DNA from: a bacterium | GTDB taxonomy: Bacteria > JAHJDO01 | Length of the DNA: 8,249 nt | Assembly: GCA_023129655.1 (NCBI GenBank) | Contig: JAGMBN010000052.1 | Coordinates: 1 to 8,249, forward strand | Reading direction: 5' to 3' | Shown here: piece by piece, positions 1-5,899 of the stretch | Layout of the letters: every line of letters starts with the position of its first letter | Position numbering within the stretch: the stretch's first letter is position 1 | The notes under the pieces: generated by a model | What the model was told of the DNA's origin: nothing | The model's input: only the letters and a program-made list of their open reading frames with translations | Databases searched by the model: none | Translations under genes and position numbers: made by a program

Positions 1-41
1 TCCCAAAGCAGGCGCGCTAAACCAAGCTGCGCTACGCCCCG
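1..41 (-). tRNA. tRNA-Pro(UGG), 5' part, cut by window edge
   Basis: Read on the minus strand from position 41, the bases fold as the first half of a tRNA: 7-base acceptor strand CGGGGCG, TA at positions 8-9, D stem GCGC paired with GCGC around an 11-base D loop containing GG, then anticodon stem CCTGC and loop TTTGGGA. U33 is followed by TGG, so the anticodon is UGG (proline). The strand starts with C1, as bacterial tRNA-Pro usually does. The 3' half (variable loop, T arm, acceptor) lies outside the window. The identification is from the anticodon loop and overall resemblance to bacterial tRNA-Pro. Confidence 0.9.
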
Positions 42-54
42 TATAAACTAGCGT

Positions 55-83
55 ATATTATCAAAGGCGTTTACACAGGTCAA
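55..83 (-). promoter_or_regulatory. probable sigma70-type promoter of the tRNA-Pro gene
   Basis: On the minus strand TTGACC (78-83) is followed after 17 bases by TAATAT (55-60). The predicted start, around position 48, would leave a leader of about 7 bases before the tRNA 5' end, which is usual for tRNA genes. The -35 matches 5 of 6 consensus bases and the -10 matches 4 of 6, so this is plausible but unproven. Confidence 0.5.
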
Positions 84-98
84 TAAAAATGGCAACAC

Positions 99-644
99 TC
101 AGTGTGTCTCTTCCAATAAAACATCGTCAAACCAAACAGACCCTTCGCCTCCATTTCTCAGCCATATATATAACTTCTGAGTTTCAGGGGCTATAGTAAA
201 TTCCCACTTCAGTTTAGTCCATTTAGTTTTATTTTTTAACCGCTTTGAGTAGTCAAACTGGATTTGTTTATTATTCTTGTCCCTTGTCTGAAATGAGCAA
301 AAGGCAACACCATGCTCACTGGTTTTCAGATAACATGTTAAAACAAATGTCTGTTTGCCCAATACAGGATTTTTTAGACCTGCAAGAAGAACGATATTCG
401 TATCTCCTGAAAGCCACTTCAATCTTACAGAATATTTTCCTGAATGACTATGTTCAGACAACTTAGCTGTACCTTGAGTTTTGCTCCATAGATTTAGAAA
501 CCAGTTCTCAGGTAAATTTGTACCTGGCTTTTTAATTTCAAAACCAGGATTCTCAATAATGTTCTCTGCGCAATCTACACTAGACAATCCAACCAGAATT
601 ATACTTAGACAGATAATGCATGATAAAAACTTTCTTAATTTCAT
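99..644 (-). CDS. secreted jelly-roll (carbohydrate-binding-module-like) protein
   Basis: The 181-residue protein has a type I signal peptide: K/R-rich start (KLRK), hydrophobic core at residues 6-21, probable cleavage after residue 26 (VDCA|EN). The rest reads like one beta-sandwich domain of the CBM4/9 and related galactose-binding-like type: NPGFE at 32-36, P..W at 45-48, HSGKYSVRL at 67-75, a W.KLKWEF strand at 142-149, and a closing GEGSVWFDDVLLEE at 166-179. Such domains bind glycans or form accessory modules of extracellular enzymes. No catalytic domain is attached, so its role could be binding, structural or unknown. The ATG at 644 follows AAGGA by about 8 bases and lies 2 bases after the redoxin stop codon, so it is probably co-transcribed with the nrd genes, an unexpected partner. 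C25 near the cleavage site does not form a good lipobox (SVDC). Confidence 0.75.
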   Translation of the reverse strand: MKLRKFLSCIICLSIILVGLSSVDCAENIIENPGFEIKKPGTNLPENWFLNLWSKTQGTAKLSEHSHSGKYSVRLKWLSGDTNIVLLAGLKNPVLGKQTFVLTCYLKTSEHGVAFCSFQTRDKNNKQIQFDYSKRLKNKTKWTKLKWEFTIAPETQKLYIWLRNGGEGSVWFDDVLLEETH

Positions 645-646
645 AT

Positions 647-976
647 CTATTTCCTTTTTTCCCTCTCTGTCAAGAGAGGGTCAGGGTGAGTTAAATTTTG
701 TTTAATCAGTGTCTCTATATCTCCTGACGGAGGAACCTCCAGTTCCCATCTCTTTATTTCTTTGCCATCCTTTTCCACCAGCGTTGTTGGAATGTTATCT
801 ACGTTATAGAATGCGCCTTCTGATAATCCCTCAACTGTGTCCATATCATGAAAAGACATCTTAACCTGATTAGACACATTCCACTTTGGCAGAAAAAATT
901 CCAGTTTATTTTTTGTAGTCTTACACTTTGCGCAGCCCGGCTTGCCAAATACCTTTATGCTTGTAGTCTCTGCCAT
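647..976 (-). CDS. glutaredoxin/thioredoxin-like redoxin (NrdH-like), likely electron donor to NrdD
   Basis: The 109-residue protein has a thioredoxin fold signature: strand IKVFGKPG, active site C15-A-K-C18, and the cis-proline segment NIPTTLV with P63. No signal peptide is visible, so it is cytoplasmic. It starts 15 bases after the nrdD stop, with GGGAG (986-990) 9 bases before its ATG. Class III reductases that do not oxidise formate take electrons from thioredoxin or an NrdH-like glutaredoxin, so position and motif together suggest it reduces NrdD; this is inference. The native protein probably ended near residue 95: residues 96-106 are encoded by a palindromic repeat (661-690), giving a charged tail with TEREKRK. 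It could also serve other disulfide targets. Confidence 0.72.
   Translation of the reverse strand: MAETTSIKVFGKPGCAKCKTTKNKLEFFLPKWNVSNQVKMSFHDMDTVEGLSEGAFYNVDNIPTTLVEKDGKEIKRWELEVPPSGDIETLIKQNLTHPDPLLTEREKRK
661..690. repeat. small palindromic repeat forming the 3' end of the redoxin gene
   Basis: CCCTCTCT (661-668) and AGAGAGGG (673-680) form a perfect 8-bp stem around the 4-base loop GTCA, followed by TCAGGGTGAG. I recognise this layout (a run like CACCCTGACCCTCTC then a fold-back) as a repeat seen in many bacterial genomes, where it gives peptides such as HPDPLL or LSREGQGE depending on frame. Here it encodes residues 96-106 of the redoxin. On the minus strand the stem is followed by A rather than T, so it is not a normal terminator, although it could stabilise an mRNA end. 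Confidence 0.7.
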
Positions 977-991
977 AATACGTGTCTCCCT

Positions 992-3385
992 TTATGCTAT
1001 TTTATATTCTCCTTTTTGCCTATCCCTTAATTCGCCAAGCTTTGATTTATTCCAGTTATTCACTCTGCTGAAATATCCAACGATCCTTGTTATACCATAT
1101 ACATCCTCGCTGTTGCAATTACCGCATACATCAACCAGACCACGAGTAGTCTTGCTGCAGCTATTACAGATTGTAAATTCAGGAGATATAGTTAATTGAG
1201 CAGCCTTTGTATTATAAAAAGTCTTCTTAACCAGATTGAATATGCTCTCAGGAGAAGGCTTTGCCTCCCCGATAAACGCATGCAGGATAGCGCCTGATTC
1301 TATCATTGTATGAAACTTTGCCTGCTTTTCTATTCTTTCCACCAAACCTATAGGAGCATCTGCGCGGAAATGAATAGAATTAGTATAATAGTATTCATCC
1401 TGAGCCATATCGCCTTTTACTATATCCTTACTTTCAGGGTATTCTCTCATATCCACCTTTGCAAGACGTCTTGCTGCGCTCTCTGCAGGTGATTCTTCAA
1501 GCGCAACTCTTAATCCGTGTTTTTGCTCATATTTTTTAGTAGTCAGATTCATAAAGGAGATTATCTTGAGTCCTAACCTGTATGTCTGGTCATCTTCATG
1601 AAGCTCCTTTCCGGTTAAATACTGAACGCATTCATTAAGACCTATAATGCCAATTATATAAGTAGCCTCATCCAGATCAACGTAGCGTCTTCCATCCTTT
1701 GCCTTTTTACCAATCTGCCATAACGGCATAGTTTTATCCTTCATAAGAGATGCAATAAACTTTTTCTTTTGTATGTGAGCTGTCATAGCTAAATCCATTG
1801 CATGTTCAATCTCTTTATAAATTCCGTCTATATTTCCTCTACCTGCTCTGTAGGCTGCTTGCGGCAGATTTATGGTAACATTCTGGAAGCCACAGAAGCG
1901 CATACTTTCAGGATGCTTTATCATATAATCATCTTTTATCTGAGTTCTCAGACGACAGCAGGCGCTTAGTGTAACCTCGTCCCTGTCAAACACAAAATAC
2001 GGAGTGCCATTCTCACTTGCTATTTTGCACGCATATTTAAAAAGCTCAAGCTGATTTGGGTCATTGAATGTTTCCTCGCTTATATGCAGATCCATTTTAG
2101 GAAACGCGAATATATTCCCGTTCTTGTCACCGGCTCTCCAAACATCCATCATGGCCTTAGCAAATTTCTGAGCCCATGGCTCATACTCAGCGTAAGTCTT
2201 GCCTGTGTATTCTCCACTTGGTCCTATGGCCTTAATGTTTTTTAGATATCCGGGAATACCTGTATGAATATTAAAGTCCAGGAACAATGTTTGCCCTCCA
2301 CGGCTGAATGCATTTTGACTGCTGCTGAAAATCAGATACTGCGCCTCCTGACGCATTTCTTTCTCACTCATTCCAACAACATATGGAGCATAGAAGATAT
2401 TTATATACCCAACGCCCAGAGCTCCCGCATAATAAGCCTGCATGGATGCTAAGAACGTATTTAAGTGTCCTGTCAGGGTTCTGGCGTGAGAAGCCGGAGC
2501 TGAAGAGGTATCTAAATTTACTAATTCAAGTCCATACTTTTTTAGGTATTCCAAAGAATGAGAAGAACAATATACTCTTGTAGGATATCCAAGATCATGC
2601 AAATGGATTATACCTTTAAGATGCGCCTCGCTAATGTCAGAACTAAATATCTTCCGCAAAGCGTATTGCTTTAAAGTACCCTCCGCAATTGTCAGGTTTA
2701 TCGCTTCAGGATTATTAGCGGCAATATTGGAATTCTCATTACTTTTTGAAAAAATAAGCTGCTCTATGTCAAATATCGGCATTCCCAATACTTGCTGCTT
2801 TGAAAGTTTTTGTTTATATCCATTGATAAACAGCTCATTATCCACCAGCTCCCTTATAAGGGATGTAGAGATCTGCGTAAGACCGGACGTAAAGATATTT
2901 TCTTCAACAGACGTGGCTATTGTATCTGCTACTGATTGAGACACACCGGCTTCCTTTACAAGAGCCATTGATATTTTCGCTTTATTCCATGGAAGAATTT
3001 CGTCATGGGTAACAGTTGACACAAAAAGCGATAGATCAGTAGTTGTTGCCTTTACTTTCTTCTCTTTTCTAACCTGAAGCATTTCACGCAGCCGCGCACG
3101 CTCATTTCTATAGAGGATATACGCCTTTGATGTTTTAGCATGCCCTGTTTCAATAAGCACTTTTTCTACAATATCCTGAATTTCCTCTATTTCCGGGACA
3201 TTGTTTCTAAAGTTTTGCTCAAGATATGAAGTTATAGCATTGGTTAATTCTTCAGCTACTGTTTTATCCTGCCCACCAACAGCTGCTGCAGCTTTTAAAA
3301 TAGCCTGCATAATCTTATTTTTATCAAACAGAACTATTCTGCCATCCCTTTTTCTAACTGAGGTAAGTGCGCGTGTATTTGCCAT
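992..3385 (-). CDS. nrdD: anaerobic (class III) ribonucleoside-triphosphate reductase, glycyl radical enzyme
   Basis: NrdD converts NTPs to dNTPs without oxygen, using a glycyl radical. The 797-residue protein has an N-terminal ATP cone (about 5-95, with VRKRDGRIVLFDKNKI), a second weaker cone-like segment (about 125-185), then the ten-stranded barrel. Visible sites are C273 in YCSSHSLEY, the C476-C477 pair before RLR where the thiyl-radical cysteine is expected, N585/E586 in GLNEC, a C-terminal zinc site (C740, C743, C754, C757), and the radical glycine G770 in IVGYFSRV. YCSSHSLEY and CCRLR resemble archaeal-type NrdD rather than E. coli NrdD. The start at 3385 is chosen because GGGG (3395-3398) lies 9 bases upstream; an ATG at 3394 abuts that run and would overlap nrdR. 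No nrdG activase gene is nearby, so it must be encoded elsewhere. Confidence 0.95.
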   Translation of the reverse strand: MANTRALTSVRKRDGRIVLFDKNKIMQAILKAAAAVGGQDKTVAEELTNAITSYLEQNFRNNVPEIEEIQDIVEKVLIETGHAKTSKAYILYRNERARLREMLQVRKEKKVKATTTDLSLFVSTVTHDEILPWNKAKISMALVKEAGVSQSVADTIATSVEENIFTSGLTQISTSLIRELVDNELFINGYKQKLSKQQVLGMPIFDIEQLIFSKSNENSNIAANNPEAINLTIAEGTLKQYALRKIFSSDISEAHLKGIIHLHDLGYPTRVYCSSHSLEYLKKYGLELVNLDTSSAPASHARTLTGHLNTFLASMQAYYAGALGVGYINIFYAPYVVGMSEKEMRQEAQYLIFSSSQNAFSRGGQTLFLDFNIHTGIPGYLKNIKAIGPSGEYTGKTYAEYEPWAQKFAKAMMDVWRAGDKNGNIFAFPKMDLHISEETFNDPNQLELFKYACKIASENGTPYFVFDRDEVTLSACCRLRTQIKDDYMIKHPESMRFCGFQNVTINLPQAAYRAGRGNIDGIYKEIEHAMDLAMTAHIQKKKFIASLMKDKTMPLWQIGKKAKDGRRYVDLDEATYIIGIIGLNECVQYLTGKELHEDDQTYRLGLKIISFMNLTTKKYEQKHGLRVALEESPAESAARRLAKVDMREYPESKDIVKGDMAQDEYYYTNSIHFRADAPIGLVERIEKQAKFHTMIESGAILHAFIGEAKPSPESIFNLVKKTFYNTKAAQLTISPEFTICNSCSKTTRGLVDVCGNCNSEDVYGITRIVGYFSRVNNWNKSKLGELRDRQKGEYKIA

Positions 3386-3387
3386 CT

Positions 3388-3849
3388 TTAACATCCCCTA
3401 TTTTTGATTATAGTCTTTGCATGGTCAAGGAAATCCCCTACGTCTTCAAATCTCCGATATACTGAAGCGAATCTTACGTATGCAACTGCGTCCAAATCGT
3501 GCAGCTTTTTCATAACCAGTTCGCCTATCTCTTCTGAGGCAACCTCCTTATTCATGTCATTCCAGAGTTTTCTCTCTATGTCACTTACTATCTGCTCCAA
3601 AATCTCTATGCTTATAGGTCTTTTTTCACAGGCTGTTACAATGCCATTCAGAAGTTTCTCCCTGACAAACTCCTCTCTGCGATTATCCTTTTTAACAACC
3701 ATAATCGGGATCATTTCTATTTTTTCATAAGTAGTAAATCTCTTTGCGCATTTCAAGCACTCTCTTCTACGCCTTATAACATTATTTTCTTTGCTTTCCC
3801 TGGAATCAACTACCTTGTCTTCTTGATAATCACAGAAGGGACACTTCAT
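3388..3849 (-). CDS. nrdR: transcriptional repressor NrdR
   Basis: NrdR senses ATP/dATP and represses ribonucleotide reductase genes by binding paired NrdR boxes. The 153-residue protein is full length for the family. It has an N-terminal zinc ribbon (C3, C6, C31, C34) with the family segments VVDSR (13-17), RRRREC (26-31) and RFTTYE (37-42), and an ATP cone at about 46-136, ending with YVRFASVYRRF. The ATG at 3849 is preceded by GGAG (3860-3863) at a 10-base spacing. It is the first gene of the operon, 2 bases upstream of the preferred nrdD start, and two NrdR-box-like palindromes lie over its promoter, so it probably represses itself and nrdD together. It may also control other reductase genes outside the window. 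Confidence 0.97.
   Translation of the reverse strand: MKCPFCDYQEDKVVDSRESKENNVIRRRRECLKCAKRFTTYEKIEMIPIMVVKKDNRREEFVREKLLNGIVTACEKRPISIEILEQIVSDIERKLWNDMNKEVASEEIGELVMKKLHDLDAVAYVRFASVYRRFEDVGDFLDHAKTIIKNRGC
3395..3398 (-). promoter_or_regulatory. ribosome binding site deciding the nrdD start
   Basis: The minus-strand run AGGGG lies 9 bases before the ATG at 3385 but directly against the ATG at 3394. Only the downstream ATG has workable Shine-Dalgarno spacing. The site lies inside the last codons of nrdR, so nrdD is probably translationally coupled to nrdR. Confidence 0.5.
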
Positions 3850-3856
3850 CTAAATA

Positions 3857-3872
3857 ATACTCCATATTGTGT
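3857..3872 (-). promoter_or_regulatory. NrdR box 2 (proximal operator)
   Basis: The minus-strand 16-mer ACACAATATGGAGTAT matches the remembered NrdR-box consensus (acaCwAtATaTwGtgt) at 13 of 16 positions. It begins about where transcription should start and includes the GGAG ribosome binding site of nrdR. Its start is 31 bp from that of box 1, the three-helical-turn spacing known for paired NrdR boxes. Confidence 0.78.
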
Positions 3873-3879
3873 ATAAAGA

Positions 3880-3908
3880 AATATAACACTCAACATATAG
3901 GGTGTCAA
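3880..3908 (-). promoter_or_regulatory. sigma70-type promoter of the nrdR-nrdD-redoxin operon
   Basis: On the minus strand a perfect TTGACA (3903-3908) is followed after exactly 17 bases by TATATT (3880-3885, 5 of 6 matches). Transcription would start near 3873, leaving a leader of about 24 bases before the nrdR ATG. Box 1 lies in the spacer and box 2 over the start site, so bound NrdR would block polymerase. Confidence 0.82.
3888..3903 (-). promoter_or_regulatory. NrdR box 1 (distal operator)
   Basis: The minus-strand 16-mer ACCCTATATGTTGAGT matches the NrdR-box consensus at 13 of 16 positions, with the central CTATATGTTG well conserved. It fills most of the spacer between the -35 and -10 elements and touches the last base of the -35. 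Fifteen bases separate it from box 2. Confidence 0.78.
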
Positions 3909-3927
3909 GAAAAATTTTAAACTGTTG

Positions 3928-3960
3928 TGGAAATGGTAAGATACATCCTTACCATTTCCA
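3928..3960. repeat. perfect 13-bp inverted repeat (fold-back) between nrdR and kdsB
   Basis: TGGAAATGGTAAG (3928-3940) and CTTACCATTTCCA (3948-3960) are exact reverse complements around the 7-base loop ATACATC. No T-run follows on either strand, so it is not a classic intrinsic terminator. It sits upstream of the nrd promoter on one side and of kdsB on the other. It could be an operator, a small mobile palindrome or a 5' structure of the kdsB transcript; the sequence alone does not decide. Confidence 0.85.
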
Positions 3961-3973
3961 AAGAGTGTGTTTT

Positions 3974-3981
3974 CCCCCCCC
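3974..3981 (+). repeat. run of eight C upstream of kdsB
   Basis: An uninterrupted C8 follows TTT and directly precedes the putative kdsB -35 element (TTGTCA). Such a homopolymer is conspicuous in this AT-rich region. Its length could vary by slippage or be a sequencing/assembly error. Confidence 0.6.
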
Positions 3982-4010
3982 TTGTCAAAGCCAGTGCATA
4001 ATGATAGCAT
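3982..4010 (+). promoter_or_regulatory. possible kdsB promoter
   Basis: TTGTCA (3982-3987) and TAGCAT (4005-4010) are separated by 17 bases. The expected start would be near 4016-4018, almost at the ATG at 4019, implying a leaderless or very short-leader mRNA. That agrees with the lack of any Shine-Dalgarno sequence there, but both hexamers are imperfect. Confidence 0.35.
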
Positions 4011-4018
4011 ATATCGTT

Positions 4019-4798
4019 ATGAAGAGTCATAAGCCTAAAATAATTGCTGTTATTCCTGCAAGATATGCTTCTACAAGACTTCCAGGAAAAGTACTCAAGG
4101 ATATTTGTGGGAAGCCCATGATACAACATGTCTATGAGAGAGTAAGCCATGTCCTCTCTGTCCGGAAAGTAATTATAGCTACAGATGATAAACGCATATT
4201 GCAGACAGCGCAAAAATTCGGAGCTAATGCCGAGATGTCTCCAAAAAGCTGCAAATCCGGCACTGACAGAATTGCATATGTAGTTAAGAAAATGACTGAT
4301 ATTAGAGAAGAGGACATTATCATCAATGTGCAGGGAGATGAACCTTTAATAAATCCACAAGCTATTGAAAAACTTATAAAAACAATATCCTGCGATTCAC
4401 ATATCGTTATGTCAAGTTTAATGATCAAAATATCTGATATTGATGAATTGATGAGTCCTGATGTAGTTAAAGTGGTGGTGGATAAAGATAATTTTGCCTT
4501 ATACTTTTCTCGCTTACCTGTCCCATTTTTAAGGGATAAATGGAAAAATCTAAACACTAAACTAATTCTTGATACAACAGATATATTCTATAAGCATTTA
4601 GGTATATATGCTTTTAGAAAACACTTCTTATTAAAGTATGCTAAAATGCCTCAAACCTATCTTGAAAAAATTGAAAAACTTGAACAGCTTAGGGTCATTG
4701 AACATGGCTATAGAATAAAAATGGCAGAAACAAAATTTGACTCAATAAGTGTTGACGCTCCGGCAGACTTAGAAAAAATTTTATCTCTTTTTCGCTAA
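4019..4798 (+). CDS. kdsB: 3-deoxy-manno-octulosonate cytidylyltransferase (CMP-Kdo synthetase)
   Basis: KdsB couples CTP and Kdo to CMP-Kdo and pyrophosphate, the sugar donor for the LPS inner core, in the cytoplasm. The 259-residue protein has the family order: nucleotide loop VIPARYASTRLPGK (11-24), IATDD (53-57), SGTDR (80-84), NVQGDEPLI (103-111) with metal-binding D107, YFSR (162-165), HLGIYAFR (193-200), LEQLR (221-225) and SVDAPADLEK (244-253) with the second metal-binding aspartate D246. The ATG at 4019 is chosen because homologues begin 4-10 residues before VIPARYAS. The frame stays open back to a GTG at 3902, but that stretch crosses the nrd promoter and encodes nothing family-like; the ATG at 4001 is a weaker alternative. 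Neither has a good ribosome binding site. The last 18 bases overlap the convergent glycosyltransferase gene. Confidence 0.95.
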   Translation: MKSHKPKIIAVIPARYASTRLPGKVLKDICGKPMIQHVYERVSHVLSVRKVIIATDDKRILQTAQKFGANAEMSPKSCKSGTDRIAYVVKKMTDIREEDIIINVQGDEPLINPQAIEKLIKTISCDSHIVMSSLMIKISDIDELMSPDVVKVVVDKDNFALYFSRLPVPFLRDKWKNLNTKLILDTTDIFYKHLGIYAFRKHFLLKYAKMPQTYLEKIEKLEQLRVIEHGYRIKMAETKFDSISVDAPADLEKILSLFR

Positions 4799-5899
4799 AC
4801 AAGCTGTATAAAGGGCATCTGTTTGGCAGACCATTTCTTGAATACTGAATTTTGCTGCGCGTTCTCTGGCTTTTCTTCCCATATTAATTCTTAATTGCTT
4901 ATTACCTAAAATTTTTATAATAGCATTTGCCAGTTTATTTATGTTTGCAGGGGGAACGATAAAACCTGTTTCTGCATCAATTACTGCTTCTCTGTTTCCT
5001 CCAACATCTGTTGCTACAACAGGTTTACCCGAAGCCATTGATTCTAATATAATATTTGAAAACCCTTCTATGAAAGAGGAAAGCACAGAAACATCTATGA
5101 TATGAAGCAGGTTAGGGATATCATGCCTAAGTCCTGTAAAGATTACCCTGCCTCTTATCCCCAGATGCATTGCCTGTTCCTTGAGCTCGGATTCTAATGG
5201 ACCTTCTCCAACAACCATGAATTTTACATTATCAATGGCTTTGTTGATCTTAGATGCAGCTTCTAAAAAATACTTATGCCCTTTTTGAGGATAAAGACGC
5301 GCAAAAATTCCAACTAACAGCTCATCTTCTCTAATGCCAAGCTCCTCTCTTTTAGCCTGATAGTCAAAATCTTTATTAAACTCTTCAATATCTATGCCGT
5401 TGTATATTGTTACAAACTTATCCGGAGCAATTCCTGAATTTTTAATGTTAAATTCTTTTACAGCATCTGAAACAGCTATTATTTTGTCTGTGCACCTTGA
5501 AAGTATCCTGTCAATTAGAAAGTGTTTTTTTGTTTTCCACGTGTCTATATTATGAAGATTAGCAATAATCACCGGTATGCCTGCGAATTTTGCAGCAATA
5601 CGGCCAGGTGTATTCGACCGATACATATGAGTATGAACTATATCAAATCTCTCGTTCTTCATAAATTTGTACAGCCTGTATAATCCCACAGGATCTAATC
5701 TGCTCCTCATATGTATCTTACACACTCTTATCCCAAGATCTTTCAGATCATTCTCATAAGCGCCCTGTTTGTCCCGAATACAGCAGACTGTTATATCATA
5801 TTTGTCCCTTAATAAAGAAAGCACTCTAACCAGCCTTTTCTCTATTCCGCCGACCGGCAGCCATGTTATTATTCTCAAAAGTTTAGGTTTATACTGCAT
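4781..5899 (-). CDS. family 4 glycosyltransferase (GT-B fold), probably surface glycan/LPS
   Basis: The 372-residue protein is a complete GT4-type retaining transferase using a nucleotide-sugar donor. The N-terminal acceptor domain starts with the glycine loop VGGIEKRL (16-23) and contains HTHMYRSN (89-96). The C-terminal donor domain has YNGID (166-170), ARLYPQKG (200-207) with phosphate-binding R201 and K206, VGEGP (230-234), FTGLRHDIP (254-262), and the EX7E motif with E278 and E286 followed by SGKPVVATDVGGNREAV. No membrane segment is visible, so it acts at the cytoplasmic face. Its ATG at 5899 overlaps the end of lpxK by 11 bases, with GGAG (5910-5913) 10 bases upstream, so translation is probably coupled to lpxK. 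With lpxK and kdsB beside it, a role in LPS core or a related glycan is likely, but donor and acceptor cannot be read from the sequence. Confidence 0.92.
   Translation of the reverse strand: MQYKPKLLRIITWLPVGGIEKRLVRVLSLLRDKYDITVCCIRDKQGAYENDLKDLGIRVCKIHMRSRLDPVGLYRLYKFMKNERFDIVHTHMYRSNTPGRIAAKFAGIPVIIANLHNIDTWKTKKHFLIDRILSRCTDKIIAVSDAVKEFNIKNSGIAPDKFVTIYNGIDIEEFNKDFDYQAKREELGIREDELLVGIFARLYPQKGHKYFLEAASKINKAIDNVKFMVVGEGPLESELKEQAMHLGIRGRVIFTGLRHDIPNLLHIIDVSVLSSFIEGFSNIILESMASGKPVVATDVGGNREAVIDAETGFIVPPANINKLANAIIKILGNKQLRINMGRKARERAAKFSIQEMVCQTDALYTACLAKKR

Noticed and set aside
99..644. Lipoprotein reading of the secreted protein
   Set aside because: C25 is preceded by SVD, which does not fit the lipobox pattern L-[AS]-[GA]-C. 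A signal peptidase I site after residue 26 fits better.
661..680. Intrinsic terminator at the redoxin end
   Set aside because: The stem is perfect, but on the transcribed (minus) strand it is followed by a run of A, not T. The sequence around it matches a dispersed repeat instead.
3386..3394. nrdD start at the upstream ATG (3394)
   Set aside because: The GGGG run abuts this ATG, leaving no ribosome spacing. The ATG at 3385 has 9-base spacing and avoids overlapping nrdR. The difference is three residues.
3902..4018. An N-terminal extension of KdsB from a GTG at 3902
   Set aside because: The extension would start inside the nrd promoter and cover the fold-back and C8 tract. Its residues look nothing like KdsB, whose homologues start just before the VIPARYAS motif.
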